The position numbers were made by a program, and so were the translations under genes. Positions 1 through 5,702 of a DNA stretch of 6,008 nt are shown here, one piece after another. This DNA is from Sphaerochaeta sp. (GTDB lineage Bacteria; Spirochaetota; Spirochaetia; Sphaerochaetales; Sphaerochaetaceae), in the NCBI GenBank assembly GCA_023228445.1, contig JALOBD010000128.1, positions 1 to 6,008 on the forward strand. The letters are read 5' to 3'. A model generated the notes under the pieces. The model did not search any database, was not told where the DNA came from, and saw only the letters and a program-made list of their open reading frames with translations. Numbering within the stretch: the first letter of the stretch is position 1; the number at the start of each line of letters is the position of its first letter.

Positions 1-326
1 ATGTGATCCAGGTCGAAGGAGAAGCGTACCGTCGTTCCCGCACCGACTGTAGAAGTCAGTGCAAACTCGCCGCCACACCCATCCACCGCCTGGCGAAGGA
101 ACGGCAGGCCCAAGCCGAATCGCCGGCTCTGGTGCTTGCCCTGCTCACTGTAGAAGGGATTGAGGGCCTGCTTCATCGTTGCCTCATCCATCCCCTTGCC
201 GTCATCGACGACGGTGCAGACAACCATGCCCTCACCCTCGCTGAGGGTGAGTACAACATTCGAGGCATCGGCCTCAAAGGAGTTTTGCACGATGTCCACC
301 AGGTAGTGTGAGAGCGAGATGTGCAT
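1..326 (-). CDS. Orphan histidine-kinase-type ATPase (GHKL fold) of hydrogenase operon, C-terminus off window
   Basis: This is a partial gene; 108 codons are visible, starting from the ATG at 326 and running off the left edge. The protein is essentially a bare GHKL ATP-binding domain. The N box is at residues 11-20 (DIVQNSFEAD, Mg/ATP-binding Asn15), the G1 box at 41-46 (DDGKGM) and the G2 box at 71-76 (GLGLPF), with a closing beta segment (GAGTTVRFSF). No sensor, membrane segment or phospho-acceptor helix precedes the ATPase core, so it is not a classical sensor kinase. The start lies 7 nt after the stop of the NuoE/HydC-like gene, so the two are co-transcribed. In clostridial and related bifurcating-hydrogenase operons a protein of this kind sits between the NuoE-like and ferredoxin/NuoF-like genes. 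I infer the same here, with the remaining subunits beyond the left edge. Its role in those operons is, to my knowledge, not established. Confidence in the fold is high; function is unknown. Confidence 0.88.
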   Translation of the reverse strand, partial: MHISLSHYLVDIVQNSFEADASNVVLTLSEGEGMVVCTVVDDGKGMDEATMKQALNPFYSEQGKHQSRRFGLGLPFLRQAVDGCGGEFALTSTVGAGTTVRFSFDLDH

Positions 327-333
327 ACAACGC

Positions 334-813
334 TTATGCCTGCCTCATCGGAGCAAGGATTTTGGCCACCTGGGCCTTGGTCACTTTCCCGTAGACCTCG
401 CCGCCGATGGTCATCACCGGAGCAAGGCCGCAGCAGCCGATGCACCGCACCCCCTCAAGCGAGAAGAGCCCATCCTCGCTGACCGCCCCTTCGGGTAGGT
501 TCAGCTGCTGGCTCAACTCGTCGATGATTGCCTGTCCACCTTTAAGGTAGCAGGCGGTGCCCATGCAGACTTGGATATTGTGTTTGCCCGGCTTGGTCAG
601 CTTGAAGAAGTGGTAGAACGACACAACCCCCCAGATGGTGGCCAACGGTACATCAAGCAACTGTGAGACCATTTCGGCTGCCGCACGGCTGATATAGTTG
701 AACTCCTCCTGGACTTTGTGCAACACCATGATGAGGTTGCCGGGTTTCGTTTTCCACTCCTCGATGAACGAGACCAGCTCGGGGGAAAATATTACTTCAG
801 TTGTTTGAGACAT
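334..813 (-). CDS. nuoE: NuoE/HydC-type 24-kDa [2Fe-2S] subunit (NADH-linked oxidoreductase / [FeFe]-hydrogenase gamma subunit)
   Basis: A 159-residue protein of the thioredoxin-like [2Fe-2S] family (complex I 24-kDa subunit, HydC/HndA of multimeric hydrogenases). The N-terminal helical part (about 1-75) carries the family segment LHKVQEEFNYISRAAAEMVS and ATIWGVVSFYHFF. The C-terminal thioredoxin-like part has the four cluster ligands C83 and C88 (CMGTAC) and C124 and C128 (CIGCC). Residue 127, usually a small residue, is here an extra Cys. The ATG at 813 is chosen because GGAGG lies 4 nt upstream (818-822); a longer reading from a GTG at 849 would add 12 residues absent from the family. In its complex it passes electrons between an NAD(H)-oxidising NuoF-like flavoprotein and other Fe-S centres. 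It is followed by the orphan ATPase gene and is divergent from rex, which suggests a hydrogenase operon under NADH-dependent control. Complex I proper is less likely, because the neighbouring ATPase is typical of hydrogenase clusters; NuoF and HydA are not in view. Confidence 0.92.
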   Translation of the reverse strand: MSQTTEVIFSPELVSFIEEWKTKPGNLIMVLHKVQEEFNYISRAAAEMVSQLLDVPLATIWGVVSFYHFFKLTKPGKHNIQVCMGTACYLKGGQAIIDELSQQLNLPEGAVSEDGLFSLEGVRCIGCCGLAPVMTIGGEVYGKVTKAQVAKILAPMRQA

Positions 814-817
814 GTAT

Positions 818-822
818 CCTCC
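818..822 (-). promoter_or_regulatory. Ribosome-binding site that fixes the nuoE/hydC start
   Basis: GGAGG on the minus strand lies 4 nt before the ATG at 813. It favours that ATG over the upstream GTG at 849. Confidence 0.8.
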
Positions 823-888
823 ACTACAAAGAAAATCAATCACCCGCACCTTACCATTTTTTGAGCAATCATGTACATATGTTTTTAG

Positions 889-922
889 AACTTCATCACT
901 TTAATAGATGAATGTAGAAGTT
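889..922. promoter_or_regulatory. Nested inverted repeats in the nuoE-rex divergent gap
   Basis: Outer arms AACTTC (889-894) and GAAGTT (917-922), and inner arms TTCATC (892-897) and GATGAA (907-912), are each perfect. They share bases 892-894, so they are alternative rather than simultaneous pairings. They lie upstream of the rex -35 box and upstream of nuoE on the other strand, where a regulator of either promoter would bind. No clear sigma-70 promoter was found on the minus strand for nuoE. The function is inferred from position only; AT-rich gaps produce short inverted repeats by chance. Confidence 0.35.
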
Positions 923-934
923 ATTTGATTTTTA

Positions 935-963
935 TTGACTATATTTAATTGTTAATATACAAT
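935..963 (+). promoter_or_regulatory. Predicted rex promoter
   Basis: The -35 box TTGACT (935-940) and -10 box TACAAT (958-963) are separated by exactly 17 bp. Each differs from the sigma-70 consensus at one position. Transcription would start near 970, leaving a leader of about 20 nt that contains the rex Shine-Dalgarno AGGAGA (977-982), 7 nt before the ATG. Confidence 0.7.
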
Positions 964-964
964 T
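947..964. promoter_or_regulatory. 18-bp inverted repeat over the rex -10 box, candidate operator
   Basis: The arms AATTGT (947-952) and ACAATT (959-964) are perfect inverted repeats around a 6-bp centre. The site covers the -10 box of rex, a place where a bound repressor would block initiation. Rex is the obvious candidate because it often regulates itself and adjacent hydrogenase genes. However, the best-known Rex box has TTGT and ACAA separated by 10 bp, and here they are 6 bp apart. The site also contains a direct half-site match, TTGTTAA (949-955). Assignment to Rex is therefore tentative. Confidence 0.45.
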
Positions 965-989
965 ATTCACATTAATAGGAGAAATCAAC

Positions 990-1625
990 ATGAACACCGA
1001 CCAGTTGATTCGCATCACCCGTTACTATCGATCACTCAACCGTCTCAAGACCATTGGCCTGGAGAAGGTCTTCGCCAACAACCTTGCCGATGCCGCCGGG
1101 GTCTCGGCCGCCATCGTACGCAAGGACTTCAGCCAGCTCTCCATCTACGGCCAGAAGCGCGGCGGGTATCAGATTGCCGACCTCTTGCTTGCCTTGGGCG
1201 AACTGCTGGGCAAGGGGGACAGTCAGAACTGCATCATCATCGGCTGTGGACGCATCGGCAAGGCGCTGATGCACTACACCGGATTCGAGCCTGACGGAAT
1301 TCGAATTGTCGCCGGCTTCGACAGCGACCCGGTGATCTACAACGACACCTCCCACCCGGTGCCGATCTATCCGATCAACCGCCTCGATGAGGTGGCACAG
1401 AACCTCGATGTGAGCGTCGGCATCATTACCGTACCCGAGCAAGCGGCCAGCGACAGTTATGAGCGATTGCTCAAGGCCGGGGTCATGGGGGTGATGAACT
1501 TCACCCCGATCACCCTCAAGCCGATCCTCCAGGAGGATGGCACACTGCCGGTGGTCCACAACATCAACATCGCCTTGGAGTTGGAGCAGATCTTCTACGA
1601 GCTCAAGTTCCCCAAGGAGCGATGA
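990..1625 (+). CDS. rex: Redox-sensing transcriptional repressor Rex
   Basis: A 211-residue protein of normal Rex length. The N-terminal winged-helix DNA-binding domain (about 1-75) carries the helix-turn-helix segment NLADAAGVSAAIVRKDFSQL (31-50) and the wing motif YGQKRGGY (53-60). The C-terminal Rossmann domain has the dinucleotide-binding loop GCGRIG (85-90), an acidic FDSDP (110-114) after the second strand, and the C-terminal swapped helix. Rex dimers bind operators when NAD+ is high and release them when NADH accumulates, derepressing fermentative and hydrogen-producing enzymes. The gene is divergent from the NuoE/HydC-like operon, its likely target. The start is supported by AGGAGA at 977-982 and a near-consensus promoter. 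Its TGA stop directly abuts the stop of the convergent lipoprotein gene. Identification is secure; the target list is inferred. Confidence 0.96.
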   Translation: MNTDQLIRITRYYRSLNRLKTIGLEKVFANNLADAAGVSAAIVRKDFSQLSIYGQKRGGYQIADLLLALGELLGKGDSQNCIIIGCGRIGKALMHYTGFEPDGIRIVAGFDSDPVIYNDTSHPVPIYPINRLDEVAQNLDVSVGIITVPEQAASDSYERLLKAGVMGVMNFTPITLKPILQEDGTLPVVHNINIALELEQIFYELKFPKER

Positions 1626-2624
1626 TCACCGTCGCTTGAGGGTCATGAGCACCGGCAGGTGGTCACTGACCCCATCAAGCAAGTTCACATTCCACGCCTT
1701 GGGCCTGCCGTCCCCGCCGATCAGGGACGGCAGGTCACAGACCACAAAGTCATCATACTCCCACCCGATGCCATCGAAGAGTCGATGGCCGGCAAGGATC
1801 TGGTCATACTGGTGCCATACCCCACCGTAGACGTAACTGCCCAACAGCGCGTTGTCCGCATCGAGGTAGGGACAGTAGTACCACGAGGGCAAGAGGCCGT
1901 GTTTTGACCCGGTGACAATCAACGAGCCAGCACTCTCATACATGGCGCTATCGGGGTGTGAGTTGTCGACAAGGGCAGTCTGAATACCCCCGCTGTGCCA
2001 CACGGCATCGGGATTCTCATTGAAATCACCACAGACGAGCAGAGCAGCGCCAACGCGGGTCGCTGCGGTTCCCACCACGGCCTGCGCCAGGGCCAAGCGG
2101 CTTGCCTCGGTCTCTTCAAACTCCCCGATCTGGCTCTTGGCATGGAGGGCGAAGATTGTGATGGGCCCGGCGTCGGTGTTCACCGTTGCTTCGAGAGCCG
2201 GCCGACCGCCGCTATGGGAGTGCACCGCCGCCTCGATGAGGGGGTGGCGGCTGATGATTGCGATGCTGATAGCCCCACCCTGCTCCCTGGCGGTGGCGTA
2301 CCAGCAGTAGCCACGCTTGCCCAGATGGGTTTTCAAGAGGTCGACCACCACCTGCTCCCCCTCGACCTCCTGCAGCACCACGACATCGGGGTGGCCGAGG
2401 CGACCGGAGGCGAGGGTCCGGGCCAGGGTATCGAGGCGCATACGGTAGCTGCGCTCCGTCCACTTCTTGGGGTTCTGGTACTCGGGGTACTCGGTGCCAT
2501 CGAGGTGGGCATCAAAGAGGTTCTGTACGTTGTAGGAGACAACCCGGAAGGTTTTCGGATCATCGACGATGTCGGCCTGGCAGCCGAAGAGGAGGGAGAG
2601 ACAGAGTACAAGTATGGTCCACAT
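1626..2624 (-). CDS. Endonuclease/exonuclease/phosphatase-family lipoprotein
   Basis: A 332-residue protein. Residues 1-15 form a short hydrophobic signal ending in a lipobox (LLFGC, Cys15), so I infer a lipid-anchored protein acting outside the cytoplasm. No Lys or Arg precedes the hydrophobic stretch, which is unusual. The rest is an EEP (DNase I-like) domain with its motifs in order: SYNVQNLF (Asn32), LQEVEG (Glu86), ALHAKS (His161), GDFNENPD (Asp200, Asn202), YDQIL (Asp274) and SDHLP (Asp321, His322). This complete metal-dependent phosphodiesterase set predicts an active enzyme; the substrate could be nucleic acid, a phosphoinositide or sphingolipid head group, or another phosphoester. 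The ATG at 2624 is the only standard start codon near the signal peptide. A longer reading to 2846 would run through the preceding membrane-protein gene. It has a poor Shine-Dalgarno (AAAGGG almost touching the ATG), so translation may be coupled to the upstream gene, 32 nt away. Confidence 0.88.
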   Translation of the reverse strand: MWTILVLCLSLLFGCQADIVDDPKTFRVVSYNVQNLFDAHLDGTEYPEYQNPKKWTERSYRMRLDTLARTLASGRLGHPDVVVLQEVEGEQVVVDLLKTHLGKRGYCWYATAREQGGAISIAIISRHPLIEAAVHSHSGGRPALEATVNTDAGPITIFALHAKSQIGEFEETEASRLALAQAVVGTAATRVGAALLVCGDFNENPDAVWHSGGIQTALVDNSHPDSAMYESAGSLIVTGSKHGLLPSWYYCPYLDADNALLGSYVYGGVWHQYDQILAGHRLFDGIGWEYDDFVVCDLPSLIGGDGRPKAWNVNLLDGVSDHLPVLMTLKRR

Positions 2625-2625
2625 A

Positions 2626-2652
2626 CCCTTTAAGGGGACGATGTACCCCCTT
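2626..2652 (-). other. Alternative hairpins at the lipoprotein-gene start
   Basis: On the minus-strand RNA, AAGGGG (2652-2647) can pair with CCCCTT (2637-2632) across a 9-nt loop. The segment CCCTT (2636-2632) can instead pair with AAGGG (2630-2626), which touches the start codon and is the only Shine-Dalgarno-like element. The two foldings exclude each other. They sit in the 32-nt gap between the MFS-HEAT gene and the lipoprotein gene and could tune its translation. No U-run follows, so this is not a terminator. Short GC stems like these may be incidental. Confidence 0.3.
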
Positions 2653-2656
2653 TGCT

Positions 2657-4882
2657 TCAGCTCTTCACATTCTTGCCCAGCGAATAGCTGAAGTAGAGCA
2701 TGGCCAACATGTCCTGGATGTCGAAGACAGAGACCTCCATCTCCTTGGCCTTGAGAAGGCCGTGCTTGAGGTTGTTGAACCGTTCGTCGAAGCTCACATC
2801 GCTCATCTCGAGTATCGTCATGCAGAGGTCGCGCACCTTCTCCCACTCCTCCTTGGCGAACCAGGAGAGAATCTTGGTGTAATTGAGGTCGATGAGGGCG
2901 AGGTCGCGCGACTCGGAGAGGAAGGAGGAGAGGTACTCCTTGTTGCCCAGATTCATCCGCTCATAGAGCTGGGCGAGGCGTGGGGTGTCGAATTTGATCA
3001 TGCTGGCGATGACGGCGTAGCGGGTCTGACGGAAGGTTGGACTGCGTCCCTGCTCGATGGAGATGAAGAACTCGGTCAGATAGGAGCCGCTCTTGTCCAT
3101 GATGCGCTTGGCGATGAGGTAGTCGATGGTCTCATCGATGTGGCGCGCCGAGTGGCTGAGCTCATTGACCAAGCTCAGGTACTCGGTGCCTTCGCTGACA
3201 CGGGCAAGCGACTTGCTTGCCATCGAACGCACGCTGGCCCAGCGACCGTGGAGCATCAACTTGAGCAGCACCTCTTTTGCCCGCTCCTCCTTGCGGTACG
3301 CCCCCAACGCCGCGATGGCATCGAGCTGCACGTAGGAGTCGTCGTCTTGGGCGACGCGGATCAGGTCACCGAGGAGCGCCTTGCGCGGGCGGTCGGCGAG
3401 GGTACGCACCGCCTCGAGCTTGTCGGGAGAGAATGGGCTTGCCAGGATCTGGCGCAGTTCGCTGGTGGCGAGGTTGTTGAAGTTCTCCCCGAGCGAGAGC
3501 ATCAAGAAGCGCCGCTTGGCCGGATCGGTGGTCCGCTGCAGCTTCTCGATCATCGACACAGCACGCAGGCCATGGCGGGAGAAGAGCACCTGCGCCGCCG
3601 CCTGGCTGGTATAGGCTCCCAGCTCTTGCAGACGTACAGAGAAGAGTACCTCCATCGCGGTAAGGATGATGGCAAAGAGGAAGACAAAGGTGTAGCCATT
3701 GCCCACTGCCCTCCCCTCAATGACGAGCAAGGTGCGGGCGAAGGGGGCGAGATCGGCAAGAAAGCCACTGAAGATGCCAACAACGAACGCCAAGATCGCG
3801 ATGACGAAGTTGACCATTGAGTTGAAGGCCACCGTCTCGTCGTCGGGCATCACCTGGGTGACGAGACGGAAGGTGAGGATGCTGATGAGGCTGACAAAGA
3901 AGCTGGTGAAGAATCCCAAGACGAAGATCCACGGCACCTTGGTCTGGGCGCTGATAAGCGACCAGACAAGGAAGAAGAAGAGGCTGAAGAGCGTGGAGAA
4001 GAAGACGAGCGGGCGGCTTCCAAGGCGGTCGGAGTACTGCTTGCTGACGTAGCTTGCTGCCATGACCGCCACACTGAGGATCATCGAATAAATGACAACC
4101 ATGGCGTTGGAGAGACCCACCTCGATCCTGAGGAACGGGGTGGCCATCGCAAAGACGACCGAGACGGCGAGTGAGAGCCAGCGCAGAATGAGACGCCTTC
4201 TTGTCGTTACATCGGCCATGGCCTCGCGAAAGAGCACCCCTACCGTTCGCCCCTTCTTGTGCATGATGTTGGACCGGGAGGTGATCTTGGACATCTCGCG
4301 TGCGGCAAGCAGGTTCGCCACAACACCGGCGACCTGCAAAAAGAGCAGTCCGACCAGACCGGCGAAGCGCTCGATGGAGAGCACCACTGCGGTAACGAGG
4401 CGCACGACAACCGATGAGCTCTGGTAGGCGGTGTTCATACCCGCCACCACGCGGCCACGATTACTCGGTGAGGAGACGGTACGCACCGTCGAGTCATGCA
4501 ACGCCACCCCGATCATCCGAAAGAGATTGAACAGCGTGTAGACTACGAGCAACAGCAGGACCGCAGCCTTGCCGGTGAGAAAGAAGAGACCGAGATAGAG
4601 CAGACAGACCACGCCTCGGAACACCCAGACGATGGATTGCACCTTGATATGGTTCTTGCCATGGAAGATCCGGGGGACAAAAGGGAGCACCACCCCGGTG
4701 ATGTAGGCGGCAGCTGAGATATACCCCAATGCGATGTTGCTGGCTGAGAAGTAGATGGCCAAGAGGTAGACGATGGTATCACCGAGCCAGCTGTAGGCGA
4801 TGCCATTGTACATCTCCTGGAGGTATATGTGCCTCTGCCCCTCCCGTTTCTCTGCTTCGCTCAAGTACCGCGTCTTCGCCAT
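2657..4882 (-). CDS. MFS-like membrane transporter with C-terminal HEAT-like repeat domain
   Basis: A 741-residue protein, far longer than the usual 400-450 residues of MFS carriers. Residues 1-30 are a charged cytoplasmic N-terminus. About twelve hydrophobic segments follow (roughly 34-50, 52-72, 83-103, 106-127, 157-173, 174-193, 231-251, 258-280, 290-311, 316-338, 354-376, 397-415), with a basic central loop (about 195-230), typical of a 6+6 MFS fold. From about 430 to the end the protein is soluble and helical. Residues 470-565 contain HEAT-like helical pairs, for example EAVRTLADRPRKALLGDLIR and VQLDAIAALGAYRKEERAKE, with regular Leu/Ala spacing. I do not recognise a substrate. HEAT domains usually bind proteins, so the tail may be a docking or regulatory module in the cytoplasm. 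The ATG at 4882 has AGGGAG 3 nt upstream. It lies 15 nt after clpP and 32 nt before the EEP lipoprotein, suggesting one transcript. Confidence 0.85.
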   Translation of the reverse strand: MAKTRYLSEAEKREGQRHIYLQEMYNGIAYSWLGDTIVYLLAIYFSASNIALGYISAAAYITGVVLPFVPRIFHGKNHIKVQSIVWVFRGVVCLLYLGLFFLTGKAAVLLLLVVYTLFNLFRMIGVALHDSTVRTVSSPSNRGRVVAGMNTAYQSSSVVVRLVTAVVLSIERFAGLVGLLFLQVAGVVANLLAAREMSKITSRSNIMHKKGRTVGVLFREAMADVTTRRRLILRWLSLAVSVVFAMATPFLRIEVGLSNAMVVIYSMILSVAVMAASYVSKQYSDRLGSRPLVFFSTLFSLFFFLVWSLISAQTKVPWIFVLGFFTSFFVSLISILTFRLVTQVMPDDETVAFNSMVNFVIAILAFVVGIFSGFLADLAPFARTLLVIEGRAVGNGYTFVFLFAIILTAMEVLFSVRLQELGAYTSQAAAQVLFSRHGLRAVSMIEKLQRTTDPAKRRFLMLSLGENFNNLATSELRQILASPFSPDKLEAVRTLADRPRKALLGDLIRVAQDDDSYVQLDAIAALGAYRKEERAKEVLLKLMLHGRWASVRSMASKSLARVSEGTEYLSLVNELSHSARHIDETIDYLIAKRIMDKSGSYLTEFFISIEQGRSPTFRQTRYAVIASMIKFDTPRLAQLYERMNLGNKEYLSSFLSESRDLALIDLNYTKILSWFAKEEWEKVRDLCMTILEMSDVSFDERFNNLKHGLLKAKEMEVSVFDIQDMLAMLYFSYSLGKNVKS

Positions 4883-4897
4883 ATGCTCCCTAATACA

Positions 4898-5473
4898 CTA
4901 CAAATCGTCGTATCGATCGATGATTCTACTGACCAAGCCGTACGCCTGTGCCTCGTCAGCGCTGAGCCAGTGGTCGCGCTCAGTGTCGAGGGTAACCTCC
5001 TCGATGCTCTTGCCCGTCTCGGTGGAGATGAGCAAGTCGAGCTTGCTGCGCAGTTTCTCCAAATGCTGGGCATGGATCTCGATGGCCGTGGCCACCCCAC
5101 GCATGCCGCTCATCGGCTGGTGGATCAAGTAGGTGGAGTTGGGCAACCCGATACGTCGCTTGGCGGGAACGGCGAGGAGTACCAACACCGCGGCACTCGC
5201 CACCAGGCCCATGCCGATCATCGTCACCGGGGATTTGATGAAGCGCACCATGTCAAAGATGGCATAGCCTGCATCGACATCGCCGCCAGGGCTGTTGATG
5301 AAGAGCTTGATAGGCTCACTGCTCTCCCCGTCCAGTACCAAGAGTTGTTTGATGATGGTATCGGCGCTCTCCTTGTCAATCTCCCCGCTGAGGAGAATCG
5401 AGCGCGTCTTGAGCAGTTTCTCTTGTATCTGTGCATCGGCTGTTGCCGGCTTTTTATCTTCGGTATCTGCCAT
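4898..5473 (-). CDS. clpP: ClpP-family serine protease, non-canonical type
   Basis: A 191-residue protein of normal ClpP length. The triad can be placed by spacing against E. coli ClpP: Ser93 (GLVASAAV), His118 (LIHQP) and Asp167 (LDTERDHW), with the same 25- and 49-residue intervals. Other family segments are FINSPGGDVDAGYAIFDMV (oxyanion region, 59-77), LPNS (110-113) and IEIHAQ (131-136). The nucleophile motif departs from the housekeeping GQAASMGAFLL pattern, being GLVASAAVLVLL, which points to a divergent ClpP2-like paralogue. ClpP forms a barrel that degrades proteins fed by an AAA+ unfoldase (ClpX, ClpA or ClpC); no unfoldase or trigger-factor gene is adjacent. The start at 5473 has AAGGA (5480-5484) 6 nt upstream. 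It is the first gene of the minus-strand cluster and is divergent from era. Family assignment is secure; the paralogue type is inferred. Confidence 0.93.
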   Translation of the reverse strand: MADTEDKKPATADAQIQEKLLKTRSILLSGEIDKESADTIIKQLLVLDGESSEPIKLFINSPGGDVDAGYAIFDMVRFIKSPVTMIGMGLVASAAVLVLLAVPAKRRIGLPNSTYLIHQPMSGMRGVATAIEIHAQHLEKLRSKLDLLISTETGKSIEEVTLDTERDHWLSADEAQAYGLVSRIIDRYDDL

Positions 5474-5483
5474 GGTATTTCCT

Positions 5484-5512
5484 TACTGAGTTTACAAAGT
5501 CTTACCTCAGTA
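5484..5512. promoter_or_regulatory. 7-bp-arm inverted repeat over the clpP promoter region
   Basis: TACTGAG (5484-5490) and CTCAGTA (5506-5512) are perfect inverted repeats with a 15-bp spacer. On the clpP strand the site overlaps a TATACT -10-like box (5514-5509) and reaches the first base of the Shine-Dalgarno (5484-5480). With initiation expected near 5502, the far arm would not be transcribed, so a DNA operator is more likely than an RNA hairpin. It does not match the CIRCE or CtsR sites that I know. The regulator is unknown. Confidence 0.45.
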
Positions 5513-5514
5513 TA
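5509..5514 (-). promoter_or_regulatory. Possible clpP -10 box
   Basis: TATACT on the minus strand differs from the -10 consensus at one position. The -35 position 17 bp upstream reads TTCCCT, a poor match. It lies 36 nt before the clpP ATG. The call rests mainly on the -10 box. Confidence 0.4.
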
Positions 5515-5535
5515 CGCAATAGTGCATTGAGAGGG

Positions 5536-5588
5536 AAGTGAAAGAAACCAAATGGCAGGAGATGATCCCAATCCAGCAGAATGCCCCC
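5536..5588 (+). repeat. Direct repeat copy A (27-bp core plus conserved AGAAYGCCCCC end)
   Basis: The core at 5536-5562 matches 5786-5812 at 26 of 27 positions (T5553 against C5803). It begins AAGTGAAAGAAACCAAA and continues TGGCAGGAGA. A poorly conserved middle follows, and then AGAATGCCCCC (5578-5588), which matches AGAACGCCCCC in the other copy. The conserved ends around a variable middle suggest a dispersed element rather than simple duplication. This copy lies upstream of clpP, in antisense orientation to it. Confidence 0.8.
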
Positions 5589-5605
5589 TACGGGTGAGGG
5601 GGCAT
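5581..5605. repeat. GC-rich perfect hairpin
   Basis: ATGCCCCC (5581-5588) and GGGGGCAT (5598-5605) form a perfect 8-bp stem with a 9-nt loop. The left arm is the conserved end of repeat copy A and the right arm overlaps the first bases of the tandem units. No T-run follows directly on either strand, so it is not a standard intrinsic terminator. On the plus strand a T-rich stretch begins only about 13 nt later. Confidence 0.65.
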
Positions 5606-5702
5606 CATCAATTGAGCTTTCTTTTGATTCACGTGCTTGCGCTCTACAAGCACATCATCGATTGAGCTTTCTTTTGATTCGTATGCTTGCGCTCTACAAG
5701 CA
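5603..5702. repeat. Two 50-bp tandem repeat units, each with a stem-loop
   Basis: Units 5603-5652 and 5653-5702 have an exact period of 50 bp and match at 46 of 50 positions. The differences are at 5610/5660 and at 5631-5633/5681-5683. Each unit runs from CATCATC through ATTGAGCTTTCTTTTGATTC to a stem-loop. The stems are GTGCTTG/CAAGCAC (5633-5639 with 5647-5653) in unit 1 and TGCTTG/CAAGCA (5684-5689 with 5697-5702) in unit 2, both with loop CGCTCTA. Read as minus-strand RNA, both stems extend to 9 pairs with one G-U. Arm differences between the units preserve pairing. The region lies between two divergent genes and is not coding. It could be a structured RNA or a protein-binding array. Confidence 0.85.

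Noticed and set aside
334..849. Longer NuoE/HydC start at GTG 849
   Set aside because: The ATG at 813 has a strong GGAGG upstream, and the extra 12 residues have no family counterpart.
1032..1559. A 175-codon open frame antisense to rex
   Set aside because: Rex is complete and unmistakable on the other strand; the antisense reading has no family features.
1995..2633. A 212-codon open frame antisense to the EEP lipoprotein
   Set aside because: The opposite strand has every EEP catalytic motif in order. This frame has no motif or ribosome-binding site and appears to be a shadow.
2762..3820. A 352-codon open frame on the plus strand inside the MFS-HEAT gene
   Set aside because: It is antisense to a protein with clear membrane and HEAT-like pattern. 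The translation is rich in Glu, Gly, Val and His with no recognisable motif, as expected from the mirrored codon bias of a GC-rich gene.
5581..5605. Intrinsic terminator for clpP or era
   Set aside because: The stem is good but no T-run follows on either strand, and it lies upstream of both divergent genes, where no transcript is expected to end.
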